A program made the position numbers and the translations under genes. From contig NZ_CAMZOF010000005.1 in assembly GCF_947331435.1 (NCBI RefSeq), forward strand, positions 62,001-126,000: DNA of 64,000 nucleotides, in the 5' to 3' direction. Source of the stretch: Pelagibius sp. Alg239-R121. Lineage in GTDB: Bacteria; Pseudomonadota; Alphaproteobacteria; Kiloniellales; Kiloniellaceae. Of this stretch, positions 1-8,142 are shown piece after piece (the first letter of the stretch is position 1; the number at the start of each line of letters is the position of its first letter). Under the pieces are notes generated by a model, which saw only the letters and a program-made list of their open reading frames with translations, did not search any database and had not been told where the DNA came from.

Positions 1-2
1 AG

Positions 3-788
3 AAGCGTGCGCGGCGACGGGAGCGGGAGTTGAAGGCGGCCAAGCAAAAGGCCGAACTGGCAAACCGGGCCAAGACTGAATTCCTCGCTAACATGAGCCA
101 CGAACTCAAGACCCCGTTGAACGCAGTGATGGGGTTCGCGGAGGTCATGCAGAACGAGCTCTTTGGGCCGCTGGGGTCGCCCAACTACGTGGAATACAGC
201 AAGGATATTTATGACGGCGGCGCGCGATTGCTGGCCACAGTGACCGACGTACTGGATTTTGCACGCATCGAAGACGGAAAGCTGGAGCTGCGTGAAGAAG
301 AAATCGATCTTGGCGACCTCATGGCGCGCCTGGGATCTCTGTCGCGTGAACGCGCAGAGGAGGCCGGGCTTTCTCTGACGATCGAACCTCCCGAAGAAAA
401 TATTTTCTTCGTCGCTGACGAACGATTGATGAAGCAGGCGCTGGGCTCGATCTTATCGAACGCAATCAAGTTCAACAAAGAAGAAGGGCAGGTTACGCTG
501 TCGCTCTCTGTCGGTGATAACGGTGATGCTCTTTTGTCCGTGTCGGACAGTGGCATAGGTATTCCGGCCGAGCAGATCGAGACCTGTCTCAAGGCTTTCG
601 GGCAGGCAGACAGCAGCCTGCAGCGGACCTATGAGGGGTCGGGACTCGGGCTGACATTGGCCAAGGCCTATGTCGAAGGCCACGGGGGTGCCCTGTCTAT
701 CGAGTCGGCCCTTGACGAAGGAACCACTGTGACGATTAGCCTTCCTGCGGAACGTCGATACCTGCCGAAGCTGTCCAAGACCGCATAA
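3..788 (+). CDS. Sensor histidine kinase, 3' part (5' end outside window)
   Basis: C-terminal 261 residues of a two-component sensor kinase; the reading frame is open to the left edge, so any sensory domain is missing. A short charged helix leads into a HisKA dimerisation domain with the H-box SHELKTP (phospho-acceptor His at visible residue 33). A HATPase_c domain follows, with N-box SNAIKFN, G1 DSGIGIP and G2 GSGLGLTLAK. All catalytic elements are intact, so it should autophosphorylate. The FGPLG stretch after the H-box is common in alphaproteobacterial PAS-type kinases (family knowledge). No response regulator follows; the next gene lies 153 bp away and is metabolic. Ligand and partner cannot be told from this fragment. 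Confidence 0.93.
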   Translation, partial: KRARRRERELKAAKQKAELANRAKTEFLANMSHELKTPLNAVMGFAEVMQNELFGPLGSPNYVEYSKDIYDGGARLLATVTDVLDFARIEDGKLELREEEIDLGDLMARLGSLSRERAEEAGLSLTIEPPEENIFFVADERLMKQALGSILSNAIKFNKEEGQVTLSLSVGDNGDALLSVSDSGIGIPAEQIETCLKAFGQADSSLQRTYEGSGLGLTLAKAYVEGHGGALSIESALDEGTTVTISLPAERRYLPKLSKTA

Positions 789-941
789 CTTTGCTGTCTC
801 TCTCATCGCGTTAGTGCCTGAAATGGAATGAGCATCTCGCGAAACCTGTAAGATATCGCTTAAAATGACTGCGGCCCCGAGTCGCCATACGCACTGGCGT
901 CCTCAGGGTCCCCGCTTCCTGATTGTAATAGGCGTAACGGC

Positions 942-1880
942 ATGCAGAACATCGGCTTCGACGATATCGATCACAGATTGAGCTGGACGGAAATTGCCGA
1001 CGCTCTGGAGGCGGGGCACCGATTTCAGAAGGCGCAGGTCGGGGACCTATTACTCAGAGATCAAGATCGCGCTCTGCTTAATCGTGGCGCCTGGATCAAG
1101 GGATTGGGACTGGCGCTCAAGTCCATGACGGTCTTTCCGGACAACAACGCGCGTACACCGCCCTTGCCCTCGATCCATGGTGCCATGCTGCTGTTCGACG
1201 GAGAAACCGGACAGGTTAAGGCGGTGTTGGACGGGGTACTGGTGACCAAGTGGAAGACGGCCGGCGACTCCGTTCTCGGTGCGCGTTTTCTGGCACGGAC
1301 GGATTCCCGGCGTTTGCTGGTCGTGGGCGCCGGTACGGTCGCACGGACGCTGTTCGCCGCCTATCGCGAAGTCTTTCCCGCCTTGAATTCCTTTGCCATC
1401 TGGAATCGCAATGTGATGAAGGCTGAGGACCTTGCGCGTGATCTGGCCGCTCAGGATTTCAATGTCGAGGTGATGCCGGATCTTGCCGAAGCCGTGGCAT
1501 CTGCCGATATCGTTTCCTCGGCGACCATGACCACGTCACCCATTCTTAAGGGGGAGTGGGTCCAGCCGGGCACCCACGTGGATCTGATCGGCGCCTACCG
1601 TCCCGACATGCGCGAGGCGGATGACGCACTGATGCGAAAGGCCGAGGTTTTCGTCGATTCCCGCGACACGACTTTTGAAGACATCGGTGAACTTGCTATC
1701 CCCCTCGCATCCGGCGTCATTAAGGAAGAGGACGTCAGAGGCGATCTTTACGATCTCTGCAATGGCGGTGCGGGGCGGAGCGGCTCAGATGCCGTGACGC
1801 TCTTCAAGAATGGTGGCGGCGCGCATCTGGATCTGATGACGGGATCGGTGATCTACGAGAAGTTCAACGAATCCCAGTAG
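942..1880 (+). CDS. Ornithine cyclodeaminase / mu-crystallin family protein
   Basis: A 312-residue NAD(P)-dependent member of the ornithine cyclodeaminase family. The N-terminal dimerisation/substrate part carries the conserved KSMTVFP segment and VLVTKWKTAG with the family's lysine (about residues 100-108). The Rossmann core begins at LLVVGAGTVAR (about 125-135), and IGAYRPDMREAD (about 213-224) holds the usual catalytic aspartate region. Length is normal. Family members act as ornithine cyclodeaminase, alanine dehydrogenase, ketimine reductase or 1-pyrroline/1-piperidine reductases, and sequence alone does not choose among them. It appears monocistronic, between the kinase and the convergent hbd gene. 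The ATG has only a weak purine-rich stretch (AGGCG) upstream. Confidence 0.88.
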   Translation: MQNIGFDDIDHRLSWTEIADALEAGHRFQKAQVGDLLLRDQDRALLNRGAWIKGLGLALKSMTVFPDNNARTPPLPSIHGAMLLFDGETGQVKAVLDGVLVTKWKTAGDSVLGARFLARTDSRRLLVVGAGTVARTLFAAYREVFPALNSFAIWNRNVMKAEDLARDLAAQDFNVEVMPDLAEAVASADIVSSATMTTSPILKGEWVQPGTHVDLIGAYRPDMREADDALMRKAEVFVDSRDTTFEDIGELAIPLASGVIKEEDVRGDLYDLCNGGAGRSGSDAVTLFKNGGGAHLDLMTGSVIYEKFNESQ

Positions 1881-2028
1881 ACCGACCCGTGGCTGCAGAT
1901 CACGCTCGACAGCGAGCCTCGCCGCGCAAGAAAACTCAGCTTTCTGGACCGGGTCATGAGGTTAGGGTTGATCCGCAAGGCAACAGATCGTGCATGACGC
2001 GCCCGTTCAACCCGGCTCTAGTCCGGAG

Positions 2029-2074
2029 CCTGACCGCTTACTATTGGCTCGGTGAAAAACGACCGCAGTCTAGT
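2029..2074. repeat. Dispersed palindromic repeat copy 1 (degenerate)
   Basis: The right half matches 22 of 28 bases of the better-preserved palindrome at 47656-47683, sharing the core GTGAAAAACGA and the trailing TCTAG. The left arm is decayed. Other copies lie at 20182-20221 and 47636-47675. The copy is in the short gap between two convergent genes. Confidence 0.5.
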
Positions 2075-2115
2075 GCGGCGAGACCTAGTGCGGCGAGACC
2101 TAGCGCGTTGGGACC
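2071..2115. repeat. 15-bp tandem repeat at the hbd 3' end
   Basis: Two perfect copies of TAGTGCGGCGAGACC (2071-2085 and 2086-2100) are followed by a third, diverged copy (2101-2115). The third overlaps the last codons and stop codon of the minus-strand hbd gene. A slipped-strand duplication that began at the gene end is the simplest explanation. Confidence 0.8.
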
Positions 2116-2993
2116 GGTACGTCGCCTGAGTAGTCGTAGAAACCGCGACCGGCTTTCTGTCCGACCCAGCCGGCTTCGACGTACTTCACCAACAGCGGGC
2201 AAGGACGGTACTTGGTGTCGGCCAAGCCCTCGTAAAGGACCGACATGATCGCCAGGCAGGTGTCCAGGCCAATAAAGTCGGCCAGTTCCAGCGGCCCCAT
2301 CGGATGGTTGGCGCCAAGACGCATGGCGGTATCGATGGCATCGACCGAACCGACGCCCTCATAAAGAGTGTAAACCGCCTCGTTGATCATCGGCATCAGG
2401 ACGCGGTTAACGATGAAGGCCGGGAAATCCTCAGCCGACGCGGTCGTCTTGCCCAGCGCCTGGGTGAGGGTCCGGATCGTCGAGAAGGTGGATTCTTCGG
2501 TGGCGATTCCGCGGATCAGTTCGACCAGTTGCATGACCGGCACCGGGTTCATGAAGTGCATGCCCATGAACTGTGCCGGGCGGTCGGTGACTGAGGCCAG
2601 ACGCGTGATCGAGATGGAAGAGGTGTTGGAGCAGAGGATCGCTTCCGGCTTTAAGACCGGACAGAGCTCTTTGAAGATCTCCCGCTTGAGCTCCTCGTTC
2701 TCTGTCGCCGCTTCGATCACCACATCGCAATCGGCGAAGATACTGTAGTCGGTGGCGGTTTCGATCTTGGCGAGAGCAGCCTCGACCTCTTCCGGTTTCG
2801 TACGGCCTTTAGCGACCTGGCGCCGCATGTGGTGTTCGATCGTCTCGACGGCTCCGGCCAGCTTTTCGTCGCTGATATCCGTCAATTTGACGCCATAACC
2901 CGCCAGGGAAAAGACTTGGGCGATACCTGCGCCCATCTGGCCAGCGCCAAGGACGCCGATGGACTTAATGCCCTGAATGTCTACTTCTGCCAT
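2100..2993 (-). CDS. hbd: 3-hydroxybutyryl-CoA dehydrogenase
   Basis: A 297-residue single-function L-3-hydroxyacyl-CoA dehydrogenase that oxidises or reduces 3-hydroxybutyryl-CoA/acetoacetyl-CoA with NAD(H). The N-terminal Rossmann motif GVLGAGQMGAG is at about residues 13-23. The catalytic histidine lies in GMHFMNPVPVM (about 143-153), and the C-terminal dimerisation half contains NHPMGPLELADFIGLD. Length is that of Hbd/PaaH rather than the fused FadB. It lies 112 bp downstream of etfA on the same strand, so it is probably the last gene of the pduO-etfBA transcript. In this genome it could serve butyrate/PHB metabolism or feed crotonyl-CoA towards Ccr (inference). The stop codon lies in a 15-bp tandem repeat. 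Confidence 0.94.
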   Translation of the reverse strand: MAEVDIQGIKSIGVLGAGQMGAGIAQVFSLAGYGVKLTDISDEKLAGAVETIEHHMRRQVAKGRTKPEEVEAALAKIETATDYSIFADCDVVIEAATENEELKREIFKELCPVLKPEAILCSNTSSISITRLASVTDRPAQFMGMHFMNPVPVMQLVELIRGIATEESTFSTIRTLTQALGKTTASAEDFPAFIVNRVLMPMINEAVYTLYEGVGSVDAIDTAMRLGANHPMGPLELADFIGLDTCLAIMSVLYEGLADTKYRPCPLLVKYVEAGWVGQKAGRGFYDYSGDVPVPTR

Positions 2994-3104
2994 GAGTGGG
3001 TCCGGTCTTTTGTTCCGTTGCTACTGTCGCGTTCGATGTTTTTGCCGCGCTGTCAGCCTTGGTTCGAAAATCTCGGCTGACAGCGCAACTGTAGTCCGGC
3101 GGCG

Positions 3105-4052
3105 TTAACCGTCAAGGGCTGCTTCAAGTTCCGGCACCGCCTGAAACAGGTCGGCAACCAGGCCGTAATCGGCAACCTGGAAGATTGGTGCCTCTTCGTC
3201 CTTGTTGATGGCCACGATGACCTTGGAGTCCTTCATGCCCGCCAGATGCTGGATCGCACCGGAGATGCCGATCGCCAGATAAAGATCGGGCGCAACCACC
3301 TTGCCGGTCTGGCCGACCTGGTAATCGTTGGGGACGAAGCCGGCATCGACCGCCGCGCGCGAAGCGCCGATCGCGGCGCCCAGCTTGTCAGCGACCTTCT
3401 CCAACATGGCGAAGTTGTCGCCGCTCTGCATACCGCGCCCGCCCGAGATCACAATCCCGGCCGTGGTCAGTTCCGGACGTTCCGACTTGGTCAGTTCCTG
3501 CCCGATAAAGCGTGACAGACCGGTATCGCCGGTCGCGTCGACGGTTTCGACTGCAGCGGAACCGCCTTCCGCTGCTGCGGCATCGAATGCCGTACCGCGA
3601 ACGGTGATCAGCTTGACCGAATCCGTGGAGCGCACGGTCGCCATGGCGTTACCCGCGTAAATCGGGCGCACGAAGGTGTCGGCTGACTCGACGGCGGAAA
3701 TGTCGGAGATCTGCTGCACGTCCAGCAGGGCTGCCGCCCGCGGCAGGACGTTCTTGCCGAAGGTCGTGGCTGCTGCGAGGACGTGACTGTAATCTGCGGC
3801 CAGCTTGACAATCAAAGGCGCCACGTTCTCTGCGAGACCGTGTGCGTACTCGGCGCCCTCGGCATGAAGCACCTTGGCGACACCGGCAACCTGAGCGGCT
3901 TCGCTGGCAACAGCGCCGGCGTTTTCACCGGCGACCAGCAGGTGGATTTCGCCGCCGGCATGCCCGGCAAGTTCGACAGCCGCCGTCACGGCGTTCAGGA
4001 CGGCCGGCTTCAGAGCTGCGTTTTCGTGCTCTGCAATAACCAGAATGCTCAT
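3105..4052 (-). CDS. etfA: Electron transfer flavoprotein subunit alpha
   Basis: A 315-residue EtfA, the FAD-carrying subunit of the heterodimer that passes electrons from acyl-CoA dehydrogenases to ETF-ubiquinone oxidoreductase. The N-terminal alpha/beta domain starts [11 protein letters not shown]. The C-terminal FAD-binding domain shows [14 protein letters not shown], then [30 protein letters not shown] and [17 protein letters not shown], the classic EtfA signature. Its start overlaps the etfB stop by one base (TGATG), so translation is coupled and the subunits are made in equal amounts. The methylsuccinyl-CoA dehydrogenase encoded nearby is an obvious electron donor. Confidence 0.97.
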   Translation of the reverse strand: MSILVIAEHENAALKPAVLNAVTAAVELAGHAGGEIHLLVAGENAGAVASEAAQVAGVAKVLHAEGAEYAHGLAENVAPLIVKLAADYSHVLAAATTFGKNVLPRAAALLDVQQISDISAVESADTFVRPIYAGNAMATVRSTDSVKLITVRGTAFDAAAAEGGSAAVETVDATGDTGLSRFIGQELTKSERPELTTAGIVISGGRGMQSGDNFAMLEKVADKLGAAIGASRAAVDAGFVPNDYQVGQTGKVVAPDLYLAIGISGAIQHLAGMKDSKVIVAINKDEEAPIFQVADYGLVADLFQAVPELEAALDG

Positions 4053-4801
4053 CAGATTACCTTCGCTTCGTTCTTTAGTTTGTCCACCAGCTCCGCGACG
4101 CTCGCAACCTTCACGCCGGCTTTGCGTGCAGGCGGTTCGCAGACCTTGACCGTCTCGACCCGCGGGGTCACGTCGACACCCAGATCTTCCGGAGTCAGGG
4201 ACTCAAGCGGCTTTTTCTTGGCCTTCATGATGTTCGGCAGCGAAGCATAGCGCGGCTCGTTCAGGCGAAGATCGACGCTGACAACGGCCGGCATGTTGAG
4301 GTTGATGTTTTCAAGGCCGCCGTCGACTTCACGTGTGACGTTCAGCTTGTCACCGTCGATCGCGACCTTCGAAGCGAAGGTGGCTTGGGACCAGCCCAGC
4401 AGCGCGGAAATCATCTGTGCCGTCTGATTGTTATCGCCATCGATCGCCTGCTTGCCGAGCAGAAGCAGCCCCGGCTCTTCCTTGTCGGCAACCGCTTTCA
4501 GCAGCTTGGCAACCGCCAGCGGCTCGAGCGGAACGTCGGTCTGGATCAGAATGGCCCGGTCGGCACCCATGGCCAGTCCGGTTCGCAGGGTCTCCTGCGA
4601 CTGTGCGATGCCGGCAGAGACGACGATGACTTCGGATGCGGTTCCGGCCTCTTTCAGGCGAACCGCTTCCTCGACCGCAATCTCACAAAATGGATTCATC
4701 GCCATTTTGACGTTTGTCAGTTCGACACCGCTCTCATCCGCTTTGACGCGGACCTTAACGTTCGCGTCGATAACGCGTTTAATCGGAACAAGAACCTTCA
4801 T
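4052..4801 (-). CDS. etfB: Electron transfer flavoprotein subunit beta
   Basis: A 249-residue EtfB, the AMP-binding partner of EtfA. It begins with the family hallmark [12 protein letters not shown]. It carries [16 protein letters not shown] (about residues 37-52) and the [17 protein letters not shown] region (about 122-138), and ends with the basic MKAKKKPLE recognition-loop region that docks dehydrogenases. Full length, same strand, directly before etfA with a one-base overlap. A 240-bp gap separates it from the adenosyltransferase gene upstream; no clear terminator is visible in the gap, so it may carry its own promoter. Confidence 0.97.
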   Translation of the reverse strand: MKVLVPIKRVIDANVKVRVKADESGVELTNVKMAMNPFCEIAVEEAVRLKEAGTASEVIVVSAGIAQSQETLRTGLAMGADRAILIQTDVPLEPLAVAKLLKAVADKEEPGLLLLGKQAIDGDNNQTAQMISALLGWSQATFASKVAIDGDKLNVTREVDGGLENINLNMPAVVSVDLRLNEPRYASLPNIMKAKKKPLESLTPEDLGVDVTPRVETVKVCEPPARKAGVKVASVAELVDKLKNEAKVI

Positions 4802-5039
4802 TGAACACTCGCGGTCGTATGTTGTTGATCCAGTACCGGGGCTTTCACGTCAAATGCCGTGTCATCCCACAAGGCTGCCGGCCTTTATATTTCCGGCTTC
4901 CCGGCTTTTTGTGCGGCTGCACATTAAGTGTCCCCTTCATGGCTGTCAACGACCTGAAAACATCAGTTCTGACCTAGTGTTTCCGCGGGTTCACGAAGGC
5001 TCTCTGCAGTGCAAATTTTGCCGGATTTGCGACCCTTTG

Positions 5040-5603
5040 TTATCGATTCGCGCCCGGGACCCAGAGAATATCTTTGGCACCGTCGTCGTTGACATGGCGG
5101 CAGAGCACAAAAAGCAGGTCCGACAGGCGGTTGATGTAGCGAATCGCCTCAGGGTTGATGCTGTCGTTTTCCGCGAGCGCGGTGATTTCGCGTTCGGCCC
5201 TGCGCGACACGGTGCGGGCCAGATGCAGGTGTGCTGCGGCAGGTGAGCCGCCGGGCAGAATAAACGACTTCAGCGGCGCCAGGTTAGCGTTGATCCGGTC
5301 GATCTCCTGTTCCAGGCGTTCGACCTGCTCTGCCGTAATGCGCAGTGGCGGATATTCGGGGTTTTCGACCTCCGGTGTCGCCAGATCCGCCCCCAGATCG
5401 AAAAGATCGTTCTGAACCCGTGACAGTATCTGATCGACATCGCCATCGCTATGCAGGCGGACCAGGCCGACCGTGGCGTTGGTCTCATCCACGGTGCCGT
5501 AGGCGGCCACGCGCGGGTCGTGCTTATGAACCCGGGATCCACTGCTGAGAGAGGTTTTCCCTTTATCACCGCCCTTGGTGTAGATGCGTGTCAGTTGAAC
5601 CAC
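5040..5603 (-). CDS. pduO: PduO-type cob(I)alamin adenosyltransferase
   Basis: A 187-residue ATP:corrinoid adenosyltransferase of the PduO/MMAB type, which makes adenosylcobalamin. The N-terminal ATP motif TRIYTKGGDKGKTSL is at residues 5-19. VDETNA is at about 38-43, and the helical core ends with RRAEREI and the conserved INRLSDLLFVLCR. The GTG start is chosen because AGGAGG sits eight bases upstream. Adenosylcobalamin is the cofactor of the ethylmalonyl-CoA mutase encoded at 9.9 kb, so the placement fits cofactor supply for that pathway. The 57-bp gap to the HIG1 gene upstream suggests co-transcription. Confidence 0.95.
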   Translation of the reverse strand: MVQLTRIYTKGGDKGKTSLSSGSRVHKHDPRVAAYGTVDETNATVGLVRLHSDGDVDQILSRVQNDLFDLGADLATPEVENPEYPPLRITAEQVERLEQEIDRINANLAPLKSFILPGGSPAAAHLHLARTVSRRAEREITALAENDSINPEAIRYINRLSDLLFVLCRHVNDDGAKDILWVPGANR

Positions 5604-5662
5604 CGAAGACTCCTCCTGCCGCCGATTTCCTTATCGACTAGGTTTTTGTCGGTTGTGCGATG

Positions 5663-5866
5663 TTAGCCTCGGGTAACGTAAAGCCCCACCGCGAGGATAA
5701 TGAGCGCGACACCCTGCAGAATGACCCGCCACCGCATGAACTTGTTGGCGTTTTTCTTGTTGTAGTCGCCGCCCCGCGCCATGGAGTAGAGACCGCCGCC
5801 CAGGGCACCGAGAACCGCAAGCAGTGCCAGCACCATCAAAATGTTGAAGAGAGTCGTCATGGACAA
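5663..5866 (-). CDS. HIG1-domain twin transmembrane protein
   Basis: A 67-residue inner-membrane protein with two hydrophobic helices (about residues 5-27 and 47-65) joined by a polar loop. The loop end RWRVILQ fits the RxRxxxQ part of the QRRQ motif of HIG1 proteins, known in mitochondria as respiratory supercomplex factors. Alphaproteobacterial homologues are usually annotated 'twin transmembrane protein'. It is probably the first gene of the pduO-etfBA-hbd block. A role in respiratory-chain organisation would suit an ETF neighbourhood, but that is inference. Confidence 0.85.
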   Translation of the reverse strand: MSMTTLFNILMVLALLAVLGALGGGLYSMARGGDYNKKNANKFMRWRVILQGVALIILAVGLYVTRG

Positions 5867-5967
5867 GATATATCCCGCGCCGTCTGTCCCGGCCAGTCTG
5901 TCCTGACAAGATCTCCCGCGACAAAGTTGCTCAGTTAGTCTGTATCGTTATTAGGGGCCGCTATCCT

Positions 5968-7668
5968 CTAATTTCGGCCGGCCAGAAGGCCGCGTGCGAT
6001 CACCTGTGCCTGAATTTCCGCCGCACCTTCGAAGATGTTGAGGATCCGCGCGTCGCAGAGCACGCGGCTGATCTTGTACTCTTCGGCGTAGCCGTTGCCG
6101 CCATGGATTTGTAGTGCGTTGTCCGCATTCGACCAGGCCACCCGTGCTGCCAGCAGTTTCGCCATCCCGGCCTCGATGTCGCAGCGCCGGTCAGAATCCT
6201 TTTCCCGCGCCGAGGCATAGGTCAACTGCCGGGCGATCATTGTTTCGACCGTCATCCAGGCCAGCTTGCCGGAGACACGCGGGAAGCCATAGATCGCTTT
6301 TCCGAACTGGACCCTGTCCTTTGCGTAAGTCATGCCCAGTTCCAACGCGCACTGTGCGACACCGACGGCCCGCGCCGCAGTCTGGATACGGGCGGATTCG
6401 AAGGTTGCCATCAGCTGTTTGAAACCTTCGCCCTCGTCGCCGCCAAGCAGGTTCTCCGCCTTGACTTCGAAATCGTCGAAGCCGAGCTCGTATTCCTTCA
6501 TGCCCCGGTAACCCAAGACCTTGATCTCGCCGCCGGTCATGCCGGGGGCCGGGAAGGGATCGGCCTCGTCACCGCGTGGTTTCTCGGCAATGAACATGGA
6601 GAGGCCCTTGTAACCGGCCTCTTCCGGATTGGTCCGCGCGAGCAGGGTCATGATGTCGCTGCGTGCGGCATGGGTGATCCAGGTCTTGTTTCCCTTGATG
6701 CGATAGATCTCGCCGTCACGCACGGCCCGGGTCCGCAGGGATCCCAGATCGGAGCCCGTATTAGGCTCGGTAAAGACGGCCGTGGGCAGAATCTCGCCTG
6801 AGGCGATCGCGGGGAGCCACTTCGTTTTCTGTTCTTCCGTGCCGCCAAGGCGGATCAGCTCGGCGGCAATTTCCGAACGCGTGCCGAGAGAGCCGAGGCC
6901 GATATAGCCGCGCGACAGCTCTTCGGTGACAACGCACATTGAAAGTTTACCAAGACCCAGTCCGCCGAACTCCTCGGGCACGGTCAGGCCGAAAACACCA
7001 AGCTCCGCGAGTTGGTTGACCACTGACAGCGGGATCAGCTCATCCTTCAAATGCCACTCGTGCGCGGCATCCATGTGATCGTCGGCGAACTTATGAAACT
7101 GGTCGCGGATCATATCCAGGGTTTCGTCGTCGAGCGCAGGATTGCCGAGATCGCCATTCGCACTGCCTTCGCTCATCAATTCGGCAAGCTGCTGCCGGAC
7201 AGCGGAAGTATTGCCACCCGAAATGAGCTTCCGTACGCTCGCATTGTCGAAGGTTTCTTCCGCCTGGGGCGGGAGGCCTAAGTCGGCTAAGCGCAGAATC
7301 TCCACCTGGCTCAGGGCGATTCCACCACGTATCTGGCTGAGGTACTCGCCGAATGCGGCCTGTAGCATCAGCTTTTCAAGATCGCGCAAGGTGCCGGCGT
7401 TCTCGAGCCGCTGGGCCCAGCTCAGCATTTCGCGTAGAGCGGCGGTGTAGGTGCAAAGCCAGGCAAATCCGTGAACCGCAAACTGCTCGCGCTCCAGCAA
7501 GGCCGGATCCGGTTTTCCGTTGCCGCCCATAACCAGGGTGGATACGGAGGCACGCGCCTGATCCCGAAGGGTTTCGGCAGATGTCAGTGCATCGCTGCAG
7601 AGCGCTATGAGGTCCGGAAGAAAAACGCTGTCCGTCGTGGTCCAATCCTTGGCGGCCGTCTGGGGCAT
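5968..7668 (-). CDS. mcd: Acyl-CoA dehydrogenase, probably methylsuccinyl-CoA dehydrogenase
   Basis: A 566-residue FAD enzyme, far longer than ordinary acyl-CoA dehydrogenases (about 380). The first 160 residues or so are an extra helical region of the kind present in (2S)-methylsuccinyl-CoA dehydrogenase of the ethylmalonyl-CoA pathway (family knowledge). The usual fold follows: TEELSRGYIGLGSLGTRSE, FTEPNTGSDLGSLRT (FAD/substrate loop), the C-terminal QIHGGNGYAEEY and ILNIFEGAAEIQ, whose Glu is the expected catalytic base. It oxidises methylsuccinyl-CoA to mesaconyl-CoA and passes electrons to ETF. It lies downstream of ccr and a RidA gene on the same strand, with AAGGA before its ATG. The Mcd assignment rests on length plus context. 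Confidence 0.88.
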   Translation of the reverse strand: MPQTAAKDWTTTDSVFLPDLIALCSDALTSAETLRDQARASVSTLVMGGNGKPDPALLEREQFAVHGFAWLCTYTAALREMLSWAQRLENAGTLRDLEKLMLQAAFGEYLSQIRGGIALSQVEILRLADLGLPPQAEETFDNASVRKLISGGNTSAVRQQLAELMSEGSANGDLGNPALDDETLDMIRDQFHKFADDHMDAAHEWHLKDELIPLSVVNQLAELGVFGLTVPEEFGGLGLGKLSMCVVTEELSRGYIGLGSLGTRSEIAAELIRLGGTEEQKTKWLPAIASGEILPTAVFTEPNTGSDLGSLRTRAVRDGEIYRIKGNKTWITHAARSDIMTLLARTNPEEAGYKGLSMFIAEKPRGDEADPFPAPGMTGGEIKVLGYRGMKEYELGFDDFEVKAENLLGGDEGEGFKQLMATFESARIQTAARAVGVAQCALELGMTYAKDRVQFGKAIYGFPRVSGKLAWMTVETMIARQLTYASAREKDSDRRCDIEAGMAKLLAARVAWSNADNALQIHGGNGYAEEYKISRVLCDARILNIFEGAAEIQAQVIARGLLAGRN

Positions 7669-7749
7669 GAAACTTGTCCTTCTTCTGATCTCATCAGATC
7701 ACAGGCTGTCCAGCGACCGTGGTGCCGTGATCATCTGATGCACCGACGA

Positions 7750-8142
7750 TCATTCAACCAGTGCGATGCATTCGATTTCTATTTGCGCGCCAAGGGCCAG
7801 CCCTTGAACTTCCATCCCTGAGCGAGCCGGCAGGTGGTTCGGAAAGTAACGCCGGTAGATTGCGCTGAAGCTCCGAAAATCCTTAATGTCGGCGAAGTAT
7901 ACGGTGCATTTGATGACCCGCTCGAGAGAGCTGCCCGCGATCTCCAGCGACTCGCGCATATAGTCCATCGCTTGCGTCGCTTCCGCTTCGAACCCGCCAT
8001 CGACCAGCCGCATTTCGCCTGGCCGATGGCCGATCTGGCCGGAAACGTAAACCGTATCCTTGACCCGCACCGCCGACGCGAAGGGAACTTCCTCCGGCAA
8101 CGATGCGAGTCTGAAGGTTTCGATCTTAGTCTTCGACGGCAT
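7750..8142 (-). CDS. RidA family protein (enamine/imine deaminase type)
   Basis: A 130-residue RidA/YjgF/YER057c protein. VYVSGQIGHRPGEM (about residues 31-44) and the C-terminal PARSGMEVQGLALGAQIEIE are the family core. The arginine of PARS corresponds to the catalytic Arg105 of archetypal RidA, so the deaminase site looks intact. RidA trimers hydrolyse reactive 2-aminoacrylate-type enamines. The gene overlaps the end of ccr by 17 bp and is followed 81 bp later by mcd, so it sits inside the ethylmalonyl-CoA gene block. A job in removing a reactive side product is conceivable, but nothing in the sequence proves it. Confidence 0.9.
   Translation of the reverse strand: MPSKTKIETFRLASLPEEVPFASAVRVKDTVYVSGQIGHRPGEMRLVDGGFEAEATQAMDYMRESLEIAGSSLERVIKCTVYFADIKDFRSFSAIYRRYFPNHLPARSGMEVQGLALGAQIEIECIALVE

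Noticed and set aside
1889-2248. Plus-strand frame of 119 codons after the ornithine cyclodeaminase gene
   Set aside because: It runs antisense into hbd, is Arg/Ser-rich like a shadow frame, and consists partly of the 15-bp repeat.
4802-5039. Possible cobalamin riboswitch near pduO or ecm
   Set aside because: No B12-box-like conserved segment was recognised upstream of pduO, etfB or ecm.
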